Shown here one piece after another: positions 43,732 through 51,745 of a stretch of 64,000 nucleotides of DNA (the stretch's first letter is position 1; each line of letters opens with the position of its first letter). The stretch spans positions 1 through 64,000 of the forward strand of contig QJZC01000051.1 in NCBI GenBank assembly GCA_003247575.1. Reading direction: 5' to 3'. The position numbers and the translations under genes were made by a program. Source of the stretch: Pseudomonadota bacterium. GTDB lineage: Bacteria > Myxococcota_A > UBA9160 > SZUA-336. The notes below the pieces were generated by a model. It was not told the DNA's origin and did not search any database. It worked only from the letters and a program-made list of their open reading frames with translations.

Positions 43732-44601
43732 CTACTCGAGATCCGAATCGTATCCGAGCCTCGCTGGCGTCACGTGAACCACCAACGGCCCGACATCCTT
43801 CGCAAGCGCATCGAGATCGCGCCGGCGAATATCCACTCGAGTACCCACTAGCCCGCGCTGGGCATACACTGCGGCGATACTCTCGACGATCTGCTGCAAG
43901 ACGCTGGCGGTGAGCGTGGCAGGGGGCAGGTTCGCAGAGCTCAGATCTCGGAGCCTCAGGAGCTCCGCCGCATCACCGGCGGCCACGAGCTTCCAAGCGC
44001 CGTCTGCTGCGCGCTCCACGGGAAACGCCACATCGAGTAGCTCCTCTGGGCCCGGCCCGTCGGCGGGAAGCCCAGAAAAGCGAATCCCGTTCACGGTCAC
44101 GCGCAGAGTCGTGTCGGGCTCGGCAGTGGCCGCGGGCGCAACGGAACGCTCGGATCTGACCTGAGCAGGTCTCTCCGGCACGCGCTCGGCGTCAGGCGGC
44201 ACACCCGGAAGCCCCGAACCCAGGTCCACAACGATGCGCAGACTCTCGGTCTCGAGCTGGAAGGCCGACCAGGTCCGGCCCGGCTGCGAGTCCAGCCGCA
44301 TGCGGGTGCCCTCCCGCGAACGCTCCAGACGGACTCCGACCTCTCTCAATCGCTGCAGGATGGCCCCATCCAGAGAGGGTGGCGCGGCCTCGATGTGAAG
44401 CTCCGTCGGGCTCTGCGTGGTGTAGCTTCGGGTGCCCGATGGAACTTCGAAGACAATCCGCGTGTACCCCGGATGGCGGCCCACCCGTACCTGATCGATG
44501 CGCGCCTCGGGAGCTCCGAGCGCACTCGAAGGCGCCCCCATCAGCAGCAAGGTGGCGATGACACACGCGCAGGTCGCACACCTAAAGGGCTGGTCGTGCA
44601 T
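43732..44601 (-). CDS. AMIN-domain protein with a POTRA-like C-terminus, no barrel
   Basis: A 289-aa exported protein: signal peptide (1-30, ending SSALGAP), an AMIN-like domain (about 33-135; RVGRHPGYTRIVFEVPSG, TESLRIVVDLGSG), a disordered link, and a segment about 172-285 resembling POTRA_2 of two-partner-secretion transporters (VTVNGIRFSGL, VLQQIVESIAAVYAQRGLVG, PLVVHVTPARLGYD). In ShlB-type proteins an outer-membrane barrel follows; here the gene stops at once and there is no room downstream. It may be a stand-alone periplasmic adaptor or a truncated relic. ATG 44601 follows GGAGGA. Confidence 0.7.
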   Translation of the reverse strand: MHDQPFRCATCACVIATLLLMGAPSSALGAPEARIDQVRVGRHPGYTRIVFEVPSGTRSYTTQSPTELHIEAAPPSLDGAILQRLREVGVRLERSREGTRMRLDSQPGRTWSAFQLETESLRIVVDLGSGLPGVPPDAERVPERPAQVRSERSVAPAATAEPDTTLRVTVNGIRFSGLPADGPGPEELLDVAFPVERAADGAWKLVAAGDAAELLRLRDLSSANLPPATLTASVLQQIVESIAAVYAQRGLVGTRVDIRRRDLDALAKDVGPLVVHVTPARLGYDSDLE

Positions 44602-44724
44602 TGCGCTCCTCCACATCTTCGGCTCTCGCCGTCCGAGGTCGATTCCCTGATAGCCGGGGCCGGAGAGCCCGGCCCGGGGATCCAGAGCGGGGATCCAGAT
44701 CAGAGGAGGTGCGACGTCCCGCTC

Positions 44725-44774
44725 GGTTTAACCGGCCCCGGGTCTTGGAGGGCACGCGGGTTCGCGATTAAACC
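44725..44774. promoter_or_regulatory. Inverted repeat upstream of ECF sigma gene
   Basis: GGTTTAA (44725-44731) and TTAAACC (44768-44774) are a perfect 7-bp inverted repeat 36 bases apart, in an AT-richer stretch 68-117 bases before the sigma factor start. It may be an operator or promoter element. Confidence 0.3.
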
Positions 44775-44841
44775 TTTGAGCTCCTTCGACGTCTATCATC
44801 GGTATGGCGGAAGTCGCTATGGCCGGCGTAAGGGGATACGG

Positions 44842-45531
44842 ATGATGCGCAAGTCGAGAGCCTTGCTGCTTGGGCGCTCCGACCTATGCTCAGAGTCCGA
44901 CCTCCACACCAGGAAGGGACACGCGGAGAGTTCCGTCAGTACAGCACCCCGGTCCGTGCCGCTGCACTGGGAGCAGCTGTTCGAGGAGTTCTTCTCGGAC
45001 GAGCCGGACGAATCCGCCCGCGCTGTGGCAACCTTCGCTCGCATGATTCGGTTCTGGATCGTGCGCATCGGGGCTCACGAAGGAAGCTTCTCGACAGACG
45101 ACCTCGTCCAAGACGTGCTGCTCGAGCTGACCCGTTCGCGCAGCAGCATTCACGATCCTGGCGCCGTGGGTGGATGGCTGCGCACGACAACGACCCGCAA
45201 GGTCCAGGACCGTTGGCGGAGTGCACAGCGGATCCCCGCCTGGCTCTGCCAGGACGAGCCTGAGTTGCTCCCAGAGCCTGCCCTCCTCCCGGATGAGCAG
45301 GTGCTGCGCAAGCAGGACCATAGCGACCTCCTCGAGGCGATCGCACAGCTACCGCCGCTGCTCTGCCAATGCATCCGCCTCCAGCTGCGCGGCCTCTCGG
45401 AGCTCGAAATCGCCCGCCGGCTCGAGGCCGAGAGTGAAGATGCGATTCGAGTGCCCGTTCACAACGTCAAGAACTGGCTGCGAAAGGCTCGCAGTCTACT
45501 TCGCTCCGCTCTGCTCGAGGGCGCGCCATGA
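44842..45531 (+). CDS. ECF-type RNA polymerase sigma factor
   Basis: A 229-aa sigma-70 family protein. Region 2 (about 50-120: ATFARMIRFWIVRIG, STDDLVQDVLLELTRSR, GGWLRTTTTRKVQDRWR) and region 4 (about 155-225: AIAQLPPLLCQCIRLQLRG, NVKNWLRKARSLLRSAL) are separated by a short linker, the ECF layout. The loop in region 4 (about 190-205) is longer than usual. ATG 44842 follows AAGGGG. Its stop overlaps the next gene (ATGA), whose product may be the anti-sigma factor. Confidence 0.82.
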   Translation: MMRKSRALLLGRSDLCSESDLHTRKGHAESSVSTAPRSVPLHWEQLFEEFFSDEPDESARAVATFARMIRFWIVRIGAHEGSFSTDDLVQDVLLELTRSRSSIHDPGAVGGWLRTTTTRKVQDRWRSAQRIPAWLCQDEPELLPEPALLPDEQVLRKQDHSDLLEAIAQLPPLLCQCIRLQLRGLSELEIARRLEAESEDAIRVPVHNVKNWLRKARSLLRSALLEGAP

Positions 45532-46133
45532 CTGACCGGCGCCACCCCCCTCGAGGCTCGGGCGTGCGCATCCGTAGCGTACGCTCTCCCCGCGTACGTC
45601 CTCGACACGACACTCACGCCCCCGAGAACCTCGAGCGGAGGCTGGATGAGCTCCTGCTTCAGATCGCCGCAGAAGCAGAAGGGGATCTGGATCGAAGCCC
45701 GCCGAGTGTGCTCAGCCCGTCTCGGGTCGAGGCGGACGTCGACCGCTGGCTCGCGCAGCGCCGTCCGCGTGCCGAGGTTCTCCGCGTCCCCTACTCCTGG
45801 CGTCCTATGGCTGCCGCCTGGCGTCCTGTGGCTGCCGCGAGCTTGGCCCTGTCGCTCAGTGCCATCTTCAGTCTTCGGAGTCACCTAGGCCCACCGAGCT
45901 CGCAGCTCGCGGAGCTCCCCCGGAGTGCCTACAGCGCACGAGCCGGACTCGACACGCTCAGATCGTCAAGCTTACCCACCGGCCCAGAAAGCAGCGAGAG
46001 CTGGTACCTGCAGGTCGCTCGCGCACCGAGCACCTCCCTCCAACAACGGACTCGCTTCACGGCTGCCGAGTGCTCCACGGACAGCTGGTATTGTGTCCAG
46101 GCTCGCCCGGAACTCACACGCGGCGATCTATAG
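45528..46133 (+). CDS. Putative single-span membrane anti-sigma factor
   Basis: A 201-aa protein not recognised by sequence. The first ~90 residues are cytoplasmic-type and charged (ENLERRLDELLLQIAAEAEG), followed by one hydrophobic helix (about 98-115, AAASLALSLSAIFSL) and a Ser-rich periplasmic tail with two Cys. The four-base overlap with the sigma gene and the one-span layout make an anti-sigma role plausible, though no zinc-binding HxxxCxxC motif is present. A 21-bp in-frame tandem duplication precedes the helix. Confidence 0.6.
   Translation: MTDRRHPPRGSGVRIRSVRSPRVRPRHDTHAPENLERRLDELLLQIAAEAEGDLDRSPPSVLSPSRVEADVDRWLAQRRPRAEVLRVPYSWRPMAAAWRPVAAASLALSLSAIFSLRSHLGPPSSQLAELPRSAYSARAGLDTLRSSSLPTGPESSESWYLQVARAPSTSLQQRTRFTAAECSTDSWYCVQARPELTRGDL
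45798..45839. repeat. 21-bp in-frame tandem duplication
   Basis: TGGCGTCCTATGGCTGCCGC plus one base, repeated with two changes (45798-45818, 45819-45839). It duplicates seven residues just before the membrane helix. Confidence 0.8.
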
Positions 46134-46168
46134 CGCCCGGTGCCCGAACCGGGCAGCCCATCCCTTCG

Positions 46169-46194
46169 AGCCTGCGCTTCCAGCCTGCGCTTCG
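46169..46194. repeat. 13-bp tandem duplication
   Basis: AGCCTGCGCTTCC/G twice, in the ~290-base gap (46134-46427) between the putative anti-sigma gene and the phosphoethanolamine transferase. Nothing else is recognised in the gap. Confidence 0.65.
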
Positions 46195-46427
46195 GTCCTG
46201 CGGCCCAAGTCCTGCGTTGCGAAAGCTCTCCGTCGCGACTGACATCTCTGCACTCTCGCGCCTCGATCTCAGGCCACAGGCGCGCTCGGGCGATGGGAGT
46301 GACTCGCTCAACGGGTCGCTAGCTGGTTAGCAGATTCTAATGGATGCCTCATGCCCCTCTCGTGGGCGTGCGTCAGAATCTGCAGCGTGCGTCGGCTGAA
46401 ATGCCTAGCCGAAACCGTAGGGAGTGT

Positions 46428-48185
46428 ATGGAGTCGAGATTCCGCCCGCATCGCCCTTCCGGATGGGGGTCGACGGCATGGGAGTCGACGCGCGCGTCTC
46501 CCTTTTCAAACACAGCGAGCGCTTGGCGAGTGATCCGCCACCCACTCCGCTCCCCGTTCACCGTCTCGCTGATCATCTCGCTCTTCTTGGTGTCAACCGC
46601 GAATCTGTCGCTGTGGAGCAGCCTTTTTGCGCTCGAGTCGGCGTCGATGCTGAACTGGCACTTTCTCGTAGCCACGGCGGTGGTGCTCGTCGCCTCCCTC
46701 CATCTCATCCTCTCCACCCTGACCTTCAAGCGGGTATTCAAACCGGCGATCATCGCCATCTGCCTCTTCTCGTCGGTATCAGCAAGCTTCATGGACGCGT
46801 ACGGAGTCATCATCGACGAGCCGATGATCCACAACGTACTCGAGACGAACCGAATCGAAGCCGTAGACCTGTTTTCGACTCAGCTGCTCGCCTACATCGT
46901 CCTGATCGGAGTCGTGCCATCCGCACTGCTCTTGCGATTTCAGATCTTCTATCCGACAGGGTGGCGAGCAGCTCGTTCGCGCACGATGACGCTCGTCGCA
47001 GCCGCGGCCGCGCTCCTCGCGGCTGTTGGAAGCGACTTCAAGACGTTTGCTATCTGCGGGCGCGAGCAGAAAGAGCTACGCATGCGCGTCAATCCGGTCT
47101 ACCCAGTATATTCGATGCTCCGAGTTCTGACCCGGAACAATCCGCCGGCAGCTACGGTCTCCCAGATCGCCCGGGATGCAACTCGACCGTACCGCACCTC
47201 ATCGAGCAAGCGTCGAGTGCTCCTCCTCGTCGTCGGAGAAACCGCCCGAGCCGCGAACTTCTCACTGAACGGTTACGCTCGCACGACCAATCCGCGCCTT
47301 TCTCGACTCCAGATCATCAACTTCTCGCAGGCTCAAGCGTGCGGAACATCGACCTCTGTCTCTGTGCGATGCATGTTTTCACGGCTGAACCAAGAGGACT
47401 TCGATCGAAAGCGCGCTGATTCCCAAGAGAACATCCTCGATGTTCTCCTTCGGTCCGGCGTTTCGATCTCTTGGCGCGACAACGACTCTGGATGCAAAGG
47501 CGTCTGCAATCGCGTGCCTACTCGAGAGTTCCGCCGAGCGCAGTTCAAGGAGCTCTGCCCCTACGAGGAATGCTTCGACGAAGTTCTACTTCGAGATCTC
47601 GAGTCTGAACTTCTCTCAGGCGAGAGCGACTCGCTGATCGTTCTTCACCCACGCGGAAGCCATGGACCTGCGTACTACAAGCGGACTCCTGCGGCATTCA
47701 AAGAATTCATGCCGGAGTGCAGCTCGAACAGCGTCCACAGCTGCACGAAATCAGCGATCGTGAACGCCTACGACAATACGATCCTATACACTGATCACCT
47801 CCTCGCAGAGCTGATTCGGCTTCTGGAACAGCACCAAGAAACGCTCGCCGGCGGCGTGTTCTATGTCTCTGATCATGGGGAATCTCTCGGAGAGCACTGG
47901 CTCTACCTACATGGCCTCCCAACTGCGATCGCCCCCGATGAGCAGACCCATGTCCCCTTTCTCTTCTGGCTTTCCCCCACGCTGAGATCTCAGCTACGGC
48001 TGGATCTGGCATGCTTCACGCGCAGGAGTCATCAGCCAGTCTCACACGATAACGTGTTCGACTCGCTTCTCGGATTCTTCGACGTGAATACGAGACTCTA
48101 CGACCGCTCGCTGGACGTATTCGCCCAGTGTCGCCCCGAACCCGAACCGGGTGAGAGCACGCTAGCACTCGAAGGTCGATCTTGA
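46428..48185 (+). CDS. Phosphoethanolamine transferase, EptA/lipid A type
   Basis: A 585-aa inner-membrane enzyme. The N-terminal part (about 38-205) has five hydrophobic helices; the periplasmic sulfatase-fold domain (about 265-560) has the nucleophile Thr272 in LLVVGETARAANFSLNGYAR, VLHPRGSHGPAYYKR and SDHGESLGEHWLYLHG. These are the zinc-binding and catalytic blocks of EptA/MCR-type enzymes, which move phosphoethanolamine from phosphatidylethanolamine to lipid A. Paired cysteines (KGVCN, CPYEECF) fit the usual disulfides. ATG 46428 is chosen for a GGGAG before it; ATG 46401 is possible. It lies after the ECF sigma pair and may be under its control. Confidence 0.88.
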   Translation: MESRFRPHRPSGWGSTAWESTRASPFSNTASAWRVIRHPLRSPFTVSLIISLFLVSTANLSLWSSLFALESASMLNWHFLVATAVVLVASLHLILSTLTFKRVFKPAIIAICLFSSVSASFMDAYGVIIDEPMIHNVLETNRIEAVDLFSTQLLAYIVLIGVVPSALLLRFQIFYPTGWRAARSRTMTLVAAAAALLAAVGSDFKTFAICGREQKELRMRVNPVYPVYSMLRVLTRNNPPAATVSQIARDATRPYRTSSSKRRVLLLVVGETARAANFSLNGYARTTNPRLSRLQIINFSQAQACGTSTSVSVRCMFSRLNQEDFDRKRADSQENILDVLLRSGVSISWRDNDSGCKGVCNRVPTREFRRAQFKELCPYEECFDEVLLRDLESELLSGESDSLIVLHPRGSHGPAYYKRTPAAFKEFMPECSSNSVHSCTKSAIVNAYDNTILYTDHLLAELIRLLEQHQETLAGGVFYVSDHGESLGEHWLYLHGLPTAIAPDEQTHVPFLFWLSPTLRSQLRLDLACFTRRSHQPVSHDNVFDSLLGFFDVNTRLYDRSLDVFAQCRPEPEPGESTLALEGRS

Positions 48186-48252
48186 GCCTACCGGGGAGAC
48201 CCGACGAGGCGCGAGGATGATTTCCCACCCACGGACGCTACCCATTCGTTGC

Positions 48253-49413
48253 ATGCGAGTCTGCCTGCTACTCCTTCACGTGGGCTTGGTTTCGGGATGC
48301 GCGGCCCTCCCGTGGCCGTCTGCGCCCCGAGCCTTCGTCTCGGATCGCCTGACGTGCGAGGGCTTGCTCGATCTGCGTGGCGTCGCCCACGTACATACGC
48401 GTCGCTCCCACGACAGCCGGGGCACATTGGGGGAAGTGATCGCTGCCGCCCAGCACACCGGGCTCGACTGGGTGGCTTTCTCCGAGCACAGGAGAGGGCC
48501 TCGCTCCGCTAGCGAGATCAGCCCAGCAGCCGCCGAACCGAGCCTCGACCACCCACTCGTGCTCATTCCGGGCTGGGAGGTGAGCGGAAGTGGGGGATCC
48601 ATACTGCTGATTGGCGTCGACGAACGTCCGCCGCGTTTCCCAACCCCTCAGGTCGCGATCGACTGGGCGCACGGCCGTGGGGGCCTTGCGTTCGCGGGCC
48701 ACATCGAACGGTCACGACTACTACGCGATCTCGACACGGTACGAAAACTCGACGGAACTGAGCTCGTCAACCTACATGCGGAGATCATCGATCGGAAGCT
48801 AGCGTTCGCGCTTGCGGCCAGCGTGCTTCCCCCGTCCAGGGCTCTACGACTCCTCCTCCACGTCCGGCCAGAAAACATCGAGGCGTGGGAGAACGCGGGC
48901 GCCCCCGGTGGAATCATCGCGGGCGTAGATGCCCACGCGAAATTCCGCCTCTTCGGACGGTACGGAACTCTCGACCGTTACAGACACCCCTTTCGTGCGG
49001 CCACAACCCATGTCCACAGCGAACGGCGAGACCAGCAGGCCATTCTACAAGCACTCAGGCAAGGTCGCAGCTACGTTGCATTCGAGGGTCTCGCACCCGT
49101 GAACCGCTTCGAGTTTTCAGCCGGAACACGCCAAGTCGATGTCTGCGCGCCCCACCCGGCGACCTTCAGACTGATCTGTGATGGACTCAACGTAGAGGAA
49201 CGCACTGGTCAGTGCGCCAAACTGGCGCCACCACCAGAGGCTCGTCGCTGTCGGGTCGAAGCGTATCTCACGGGTCGCCTGTGGATCGCGACTGCCTACC
49301 GAGAGATCGCGCCACGTATCGACGACGCAGCCAGTTCGGCTTGCTTTGTGCGTCGGGGCTCTGCACCAGCGTGCGAGAGTTCAATCTGCGCACGTCCGCG
49401 TACCGGCCAATAG
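48253..49413 (+). CDS. PHP-domain lipoprotein
   Basis: A 386-aa exported protein with lipobox signal MRVCLLLLHVGLVSGC. The PHP metal-dependent phosphoesterase signature follows at once: GVAHVHTRRSHDSRGTLGEV with the HxH pair, then LDWVAFSEHR, IPGWEVSG, and later metal-ligand candidates in AFAGHIE and IIAGVDAHAK. PHP proteins hydrolyse phosphate esters; an exported lipid-anchored one is less usual. The C-terminal 100 residues (many Cys) have no clear match. It follows the phosphoethanolamine transferase by 67 bases. The 3' end overlaps the convergent LptF/G-like gene by 33 bases. Confidence 0.82.
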   Translation: MRVCLLLLHVGLVSGCAALPWPSAPRAFVSDRLTCEGLLDLRGVAHVHTRRSHDSRGTLGEVIAAAQHTGLDWVAFSEHRRGPRSASEISPAAAEPSLDHPLVLIPGWEVSGSGGSILLIGVDERPPRFPTPQVAIDWAHGRGGLAFAGHIERSRLLRDLDTVRKLDGTELVNLHAEIIDRKLAFALAASVLPPSRALRLLLHVRPENIEAWENAGAPGGIIAGVDAHAKFRLFGRYGTLDRYRHPFRAATTHVHSERRDQQAILQALRQGRSYVAFEGLAPVNRFEFSAGTRQVDVCAPHPATFRLICDGLNVEERTGQCAKLAPPPEARRCRVEAYLTGRLWIATAYREIAPRIDDAASSACFVRRGSAPACESSICARPRTGQ

Positions 49414-50481
49414 AGAAACGCCGACTAGAAGCAAGAGCACATCGGCAAGCCAGATTCCGACCGCAGGCGGCAACCAGCCGGCTTCGCTAACAGTACGGCC
49501 GGCGGTGAACGTACACCAGTAGATAGCGGCAACGCCCCCAGCGACCAGCGACCCCCACGCCCGCCCGCCGCGGGGAGAGCGGACCGCCAACGGGAGGGCC
49601 ACCACGCCGAAGAGCAGCGCAGCAAAGGGAAGCGCTAGACGCCGGTGAACCTCGATGGTGATGTCACGAGAGTCGAAGAGCTGACGCGCGCTACCATCGA
49701 CCAGCTCGCGCATCGAGTGGTGGCGCAGCCGCCTTCCCTGAAGCAGCGTCCTGGAGAGGTCCAACTGCGTAGTGGCGTGATCGAAGATCATTCGCCTGTA
49801 GCTGCCGGCGTGCGAGTCGGAAAAGTGGATCGAGCCGTCGAGCATCTCGAGCGCAAGACCGGTGCTTCCGAGACGCGCGGAGGTATCGAGCAGGCCACAG
49901 CGCGCCACGACATAGAACGGACGCCCCTTGTCCGAAAAGTCGGAAAGCACCACAGACTCGAGCGGACAGTCATCGCTTTTGCTCAGAGTCTTGACATAGA
50001 TGCTTTGCCCCTGTCCGAGGGCACGTACATGGCCGGGCTCCACGATGCTACTCGCACTGAGCGCCGCCTGCAGCATAGCCTGCATCCGATAGTAGCTACG
50101 CGGCTCGAGCTCACAAGTCGTGAGCAGCCCCAACGCCGTCACCCCGATCCCGACGAGGCCAATGGGCGCCAACATCTCCCCCAGACTGACGCCAAGAGAG
50201 CGAAGCGCCACGATCTCACTGTCCGATGACATGCGCCCGACGGACATCAGCACGCCGACCAAGAAGGCACATGGAAGAGCGTGCATCAGGTACATGGGCA
50301 CCAGCAGTCCCATGAGCCTCAGAACGACTTCGAGCGATACACCCGCCGCGATGAGCGTGTCGATCTTCTGGAGCACAGCTCCGACGACCAGCACGAACAA
50401 TAGAATCATAACACATACGAGCGTATGTGCACCGACATCGAGCATCAAAGATCGGTAGAGAACTCGAGGAATGGGCCTCAT
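49381..50481 (-). CDS. LptF/LptG-family permease
   Basis: A 366-aa membrane protein of the YjgP/YjgQ family, the transmembrane part of the LPS-export ABC transporter. N-terminal helices (about 15-40, 55-75, 97-120), a periplasmic beta-jellyroll-like middle (about 130-280), and three C-terminal helices (about 280-360) with ALPFAALLFGVVALPLAVRSPRGGRAWGS, read here in two pieces, being the typical end block. The start block RPIPRVLYRSLMLDVGA and SDSEIVALRSLGVSLGEML are family-like. Only one permease gene is present, whereas LptF and LptG normally pair. Confidence 0.85.
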   Translation of the reverse strand: MRPIPRVLYRSLMLDVGAHTLVCVMILLFVLVVGAVLQKIDTLIAAGVSLEVVLRLMGLLVPMYLMHALPCAFLVGVLMSVGRMSSDSEIVALRSLGVSLGEMLAPIGLVGIGVTALGLLTTCELEPRSYYRMQAMLQAALSASSIVEPGHVRALGQGQSIYVKTLSKSDDCPLESVVLSDFSDKGRPFYVVARCGLLDTSARLGSTGLALEMLDGSIHFSDSHAGSYRRMIFDHATTQLDLSRTLLQGRRLRHHSMRELVDGSARQLFDSRDITIEVHRRLALPFAALLFGVVALPLAVRSPRGGRAWGSLVAGGVAAIYWCTFTAGRTVSEAGWLPPAVGIWLADVLLLLVGVSLLAGTRTCAD

Positions 50482-50721
50482 GAGCTTGAGTCTCGTCCTT
50501 CTCCCGGAATACGAACGCATCGAGTGCTCGTTTGGCGCAGAGCACGAACCCACCCAATTCTCGCATCCGCGGCGGATTCGCGACAGATTCAGGCCTGCTG
50601 AAACCCAGACTCTACCGCGCTCAAGCCCGTTCCGATCTGACGAAACCTGCACTTCTTTTCGCGCTGAAATGCGCTCTTGTCCAGGGCTTGAGGCAAGTCT
50701 GACGCACGAATGAAGGAATTC

Positions 50722-50727
50722 TAACTT
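50722..50727 (+). promoter_or_regulatory. -10-like box giving a leaderless start
   Basis: TAACTT ends seven bases before ATG 50735, in a locally AT-rich stretch; no ribosome site. Confidence 0.35.
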
Positions 50728-50734
50728 CGACCTA

Positions 50735-51745
50735 ATGGCTGTCCTCGCGAGGGTCTGTCACGCTAACCGCGTGCTGAGGGTTCGAGCATCGGGCTTGTTG
50801 TGGACACAGCGAGCATCGCAGATCGTCGAGAACGGTCGGTCCCTCACTAGGTGGCGCTCCCTGGTCCTAGTTCTGATCAGCTGCGCTCTGTGCACCTTGT
50901 CAGCCTGCGGACACGCCCCTGTCTCGCCTCCGCTCGTGGGTCTCTCGGCGACGATCTCGGAGCTCGAGCTTCATCTTCGTGATGACCCCTACCGGAGCTT
51001 CGGGCACATCGGATCCGATGGCCGCAACTTCTTCGACGTCACGCGCTGGCGCATCGAGCGTCTACAGCGAGAGCGTGCGATTCCCCTCGCGCAGTGGGGG
51101 CGTGACGACTTCCTTCTCGAGTTCGCACGGGCTCGAACTCTGGAACGACTCCATCGTTATCGCGATGCCAGTCTCGCCTATCAACGGGTCGCCTCCGGCG
51201 AGACCCCCCTCGCGGATCTGGCAGGGAACTCGGTGGTCACCATGGGAAGGTTCGCAGGAGCGATGGGCGGGCTCACCTGGCAGTCGTCTGACACCGATCG
51301 GGATACGGAGATTCGGCAGCGTGCAGAGGTGTGGACTGCTCTCGCGTCAAGCGAATCCGACCCGACCTATCGAGCTCTCGCCCTCAGCGAGGCCGAGAGC
51401 TGGGACGTGCTCGGCGTGATCACTCAGGCGCATAGAGAAGGACCTGCGAAAGCGCTCGTCAGCTGCGAAAGCCTCGTCGACCGGAATCGGGGATCGAAGC
51501 TCCACGCTCGCCATCTGATCCTCCTTGGAAACCTGCATACGGATGTGGCGATGGAGCTCGTATCACGGTCGCGTTCAGAGCAGCAACCACTGATGAGTGG
51601 TGATTACGAAGCTCACTTTCGTGCAGCTGTCTCAGCGTATGAGCTTGCCGCCGAGTCTCGAATCGCTGCCTTTCGGCGGGAGGCCGAGAGTCGGCTTCAG
51701 GCGTTGTTTGCGTACCATGAAGGCGTGTTGGATGGCGTGTACTGA
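50735..51745 (+). CDS. Unrecognised lipoprotein, helical
   Basis: A 336-aa product. The lipobox LCTLSAC (about residues 52-58) follows a hydrophobic run; the long n-region suggests that the real start may be later, though no better codon is obvious. The mature part is mostly helical with charged repeats (RARTLERLHRYRDASLAYQR, YEAHFRAAVSAYELAAESR) reminiscent of TPR-like helices. Its end overlaps the next gene by 14 bases, so the two are probably one functional unit at the envelope. Confidence 0.6.
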   Translation: MAVLARVCHANRVLRVRASGLLWTQRASQIVENGRSLTRWRSLVLVLISCALCTLSACGHAPVSPPLVGLSATISELELHLRDDPYRSFGHIGSDGRNFFDVTRWRIERLQRERAIPLAQWGRDDFLLEFARARTLERLHRYRDASLAYQRVASGETPLADLAGNSVVTMGRFAGAMGGLTWQSSDTDRDTEIRQRAEVWTALASSESDPTYRALALSEAESWDVLGVITQAHREGPAKALVSCESLVDRNRGSKLHARHLILLGNLHTDVAMELVSRSRSEQQPLMSGDYEAHFRAAVSAYELAAESRIAAFRREAESRLQALFAYHEGVLDGVY

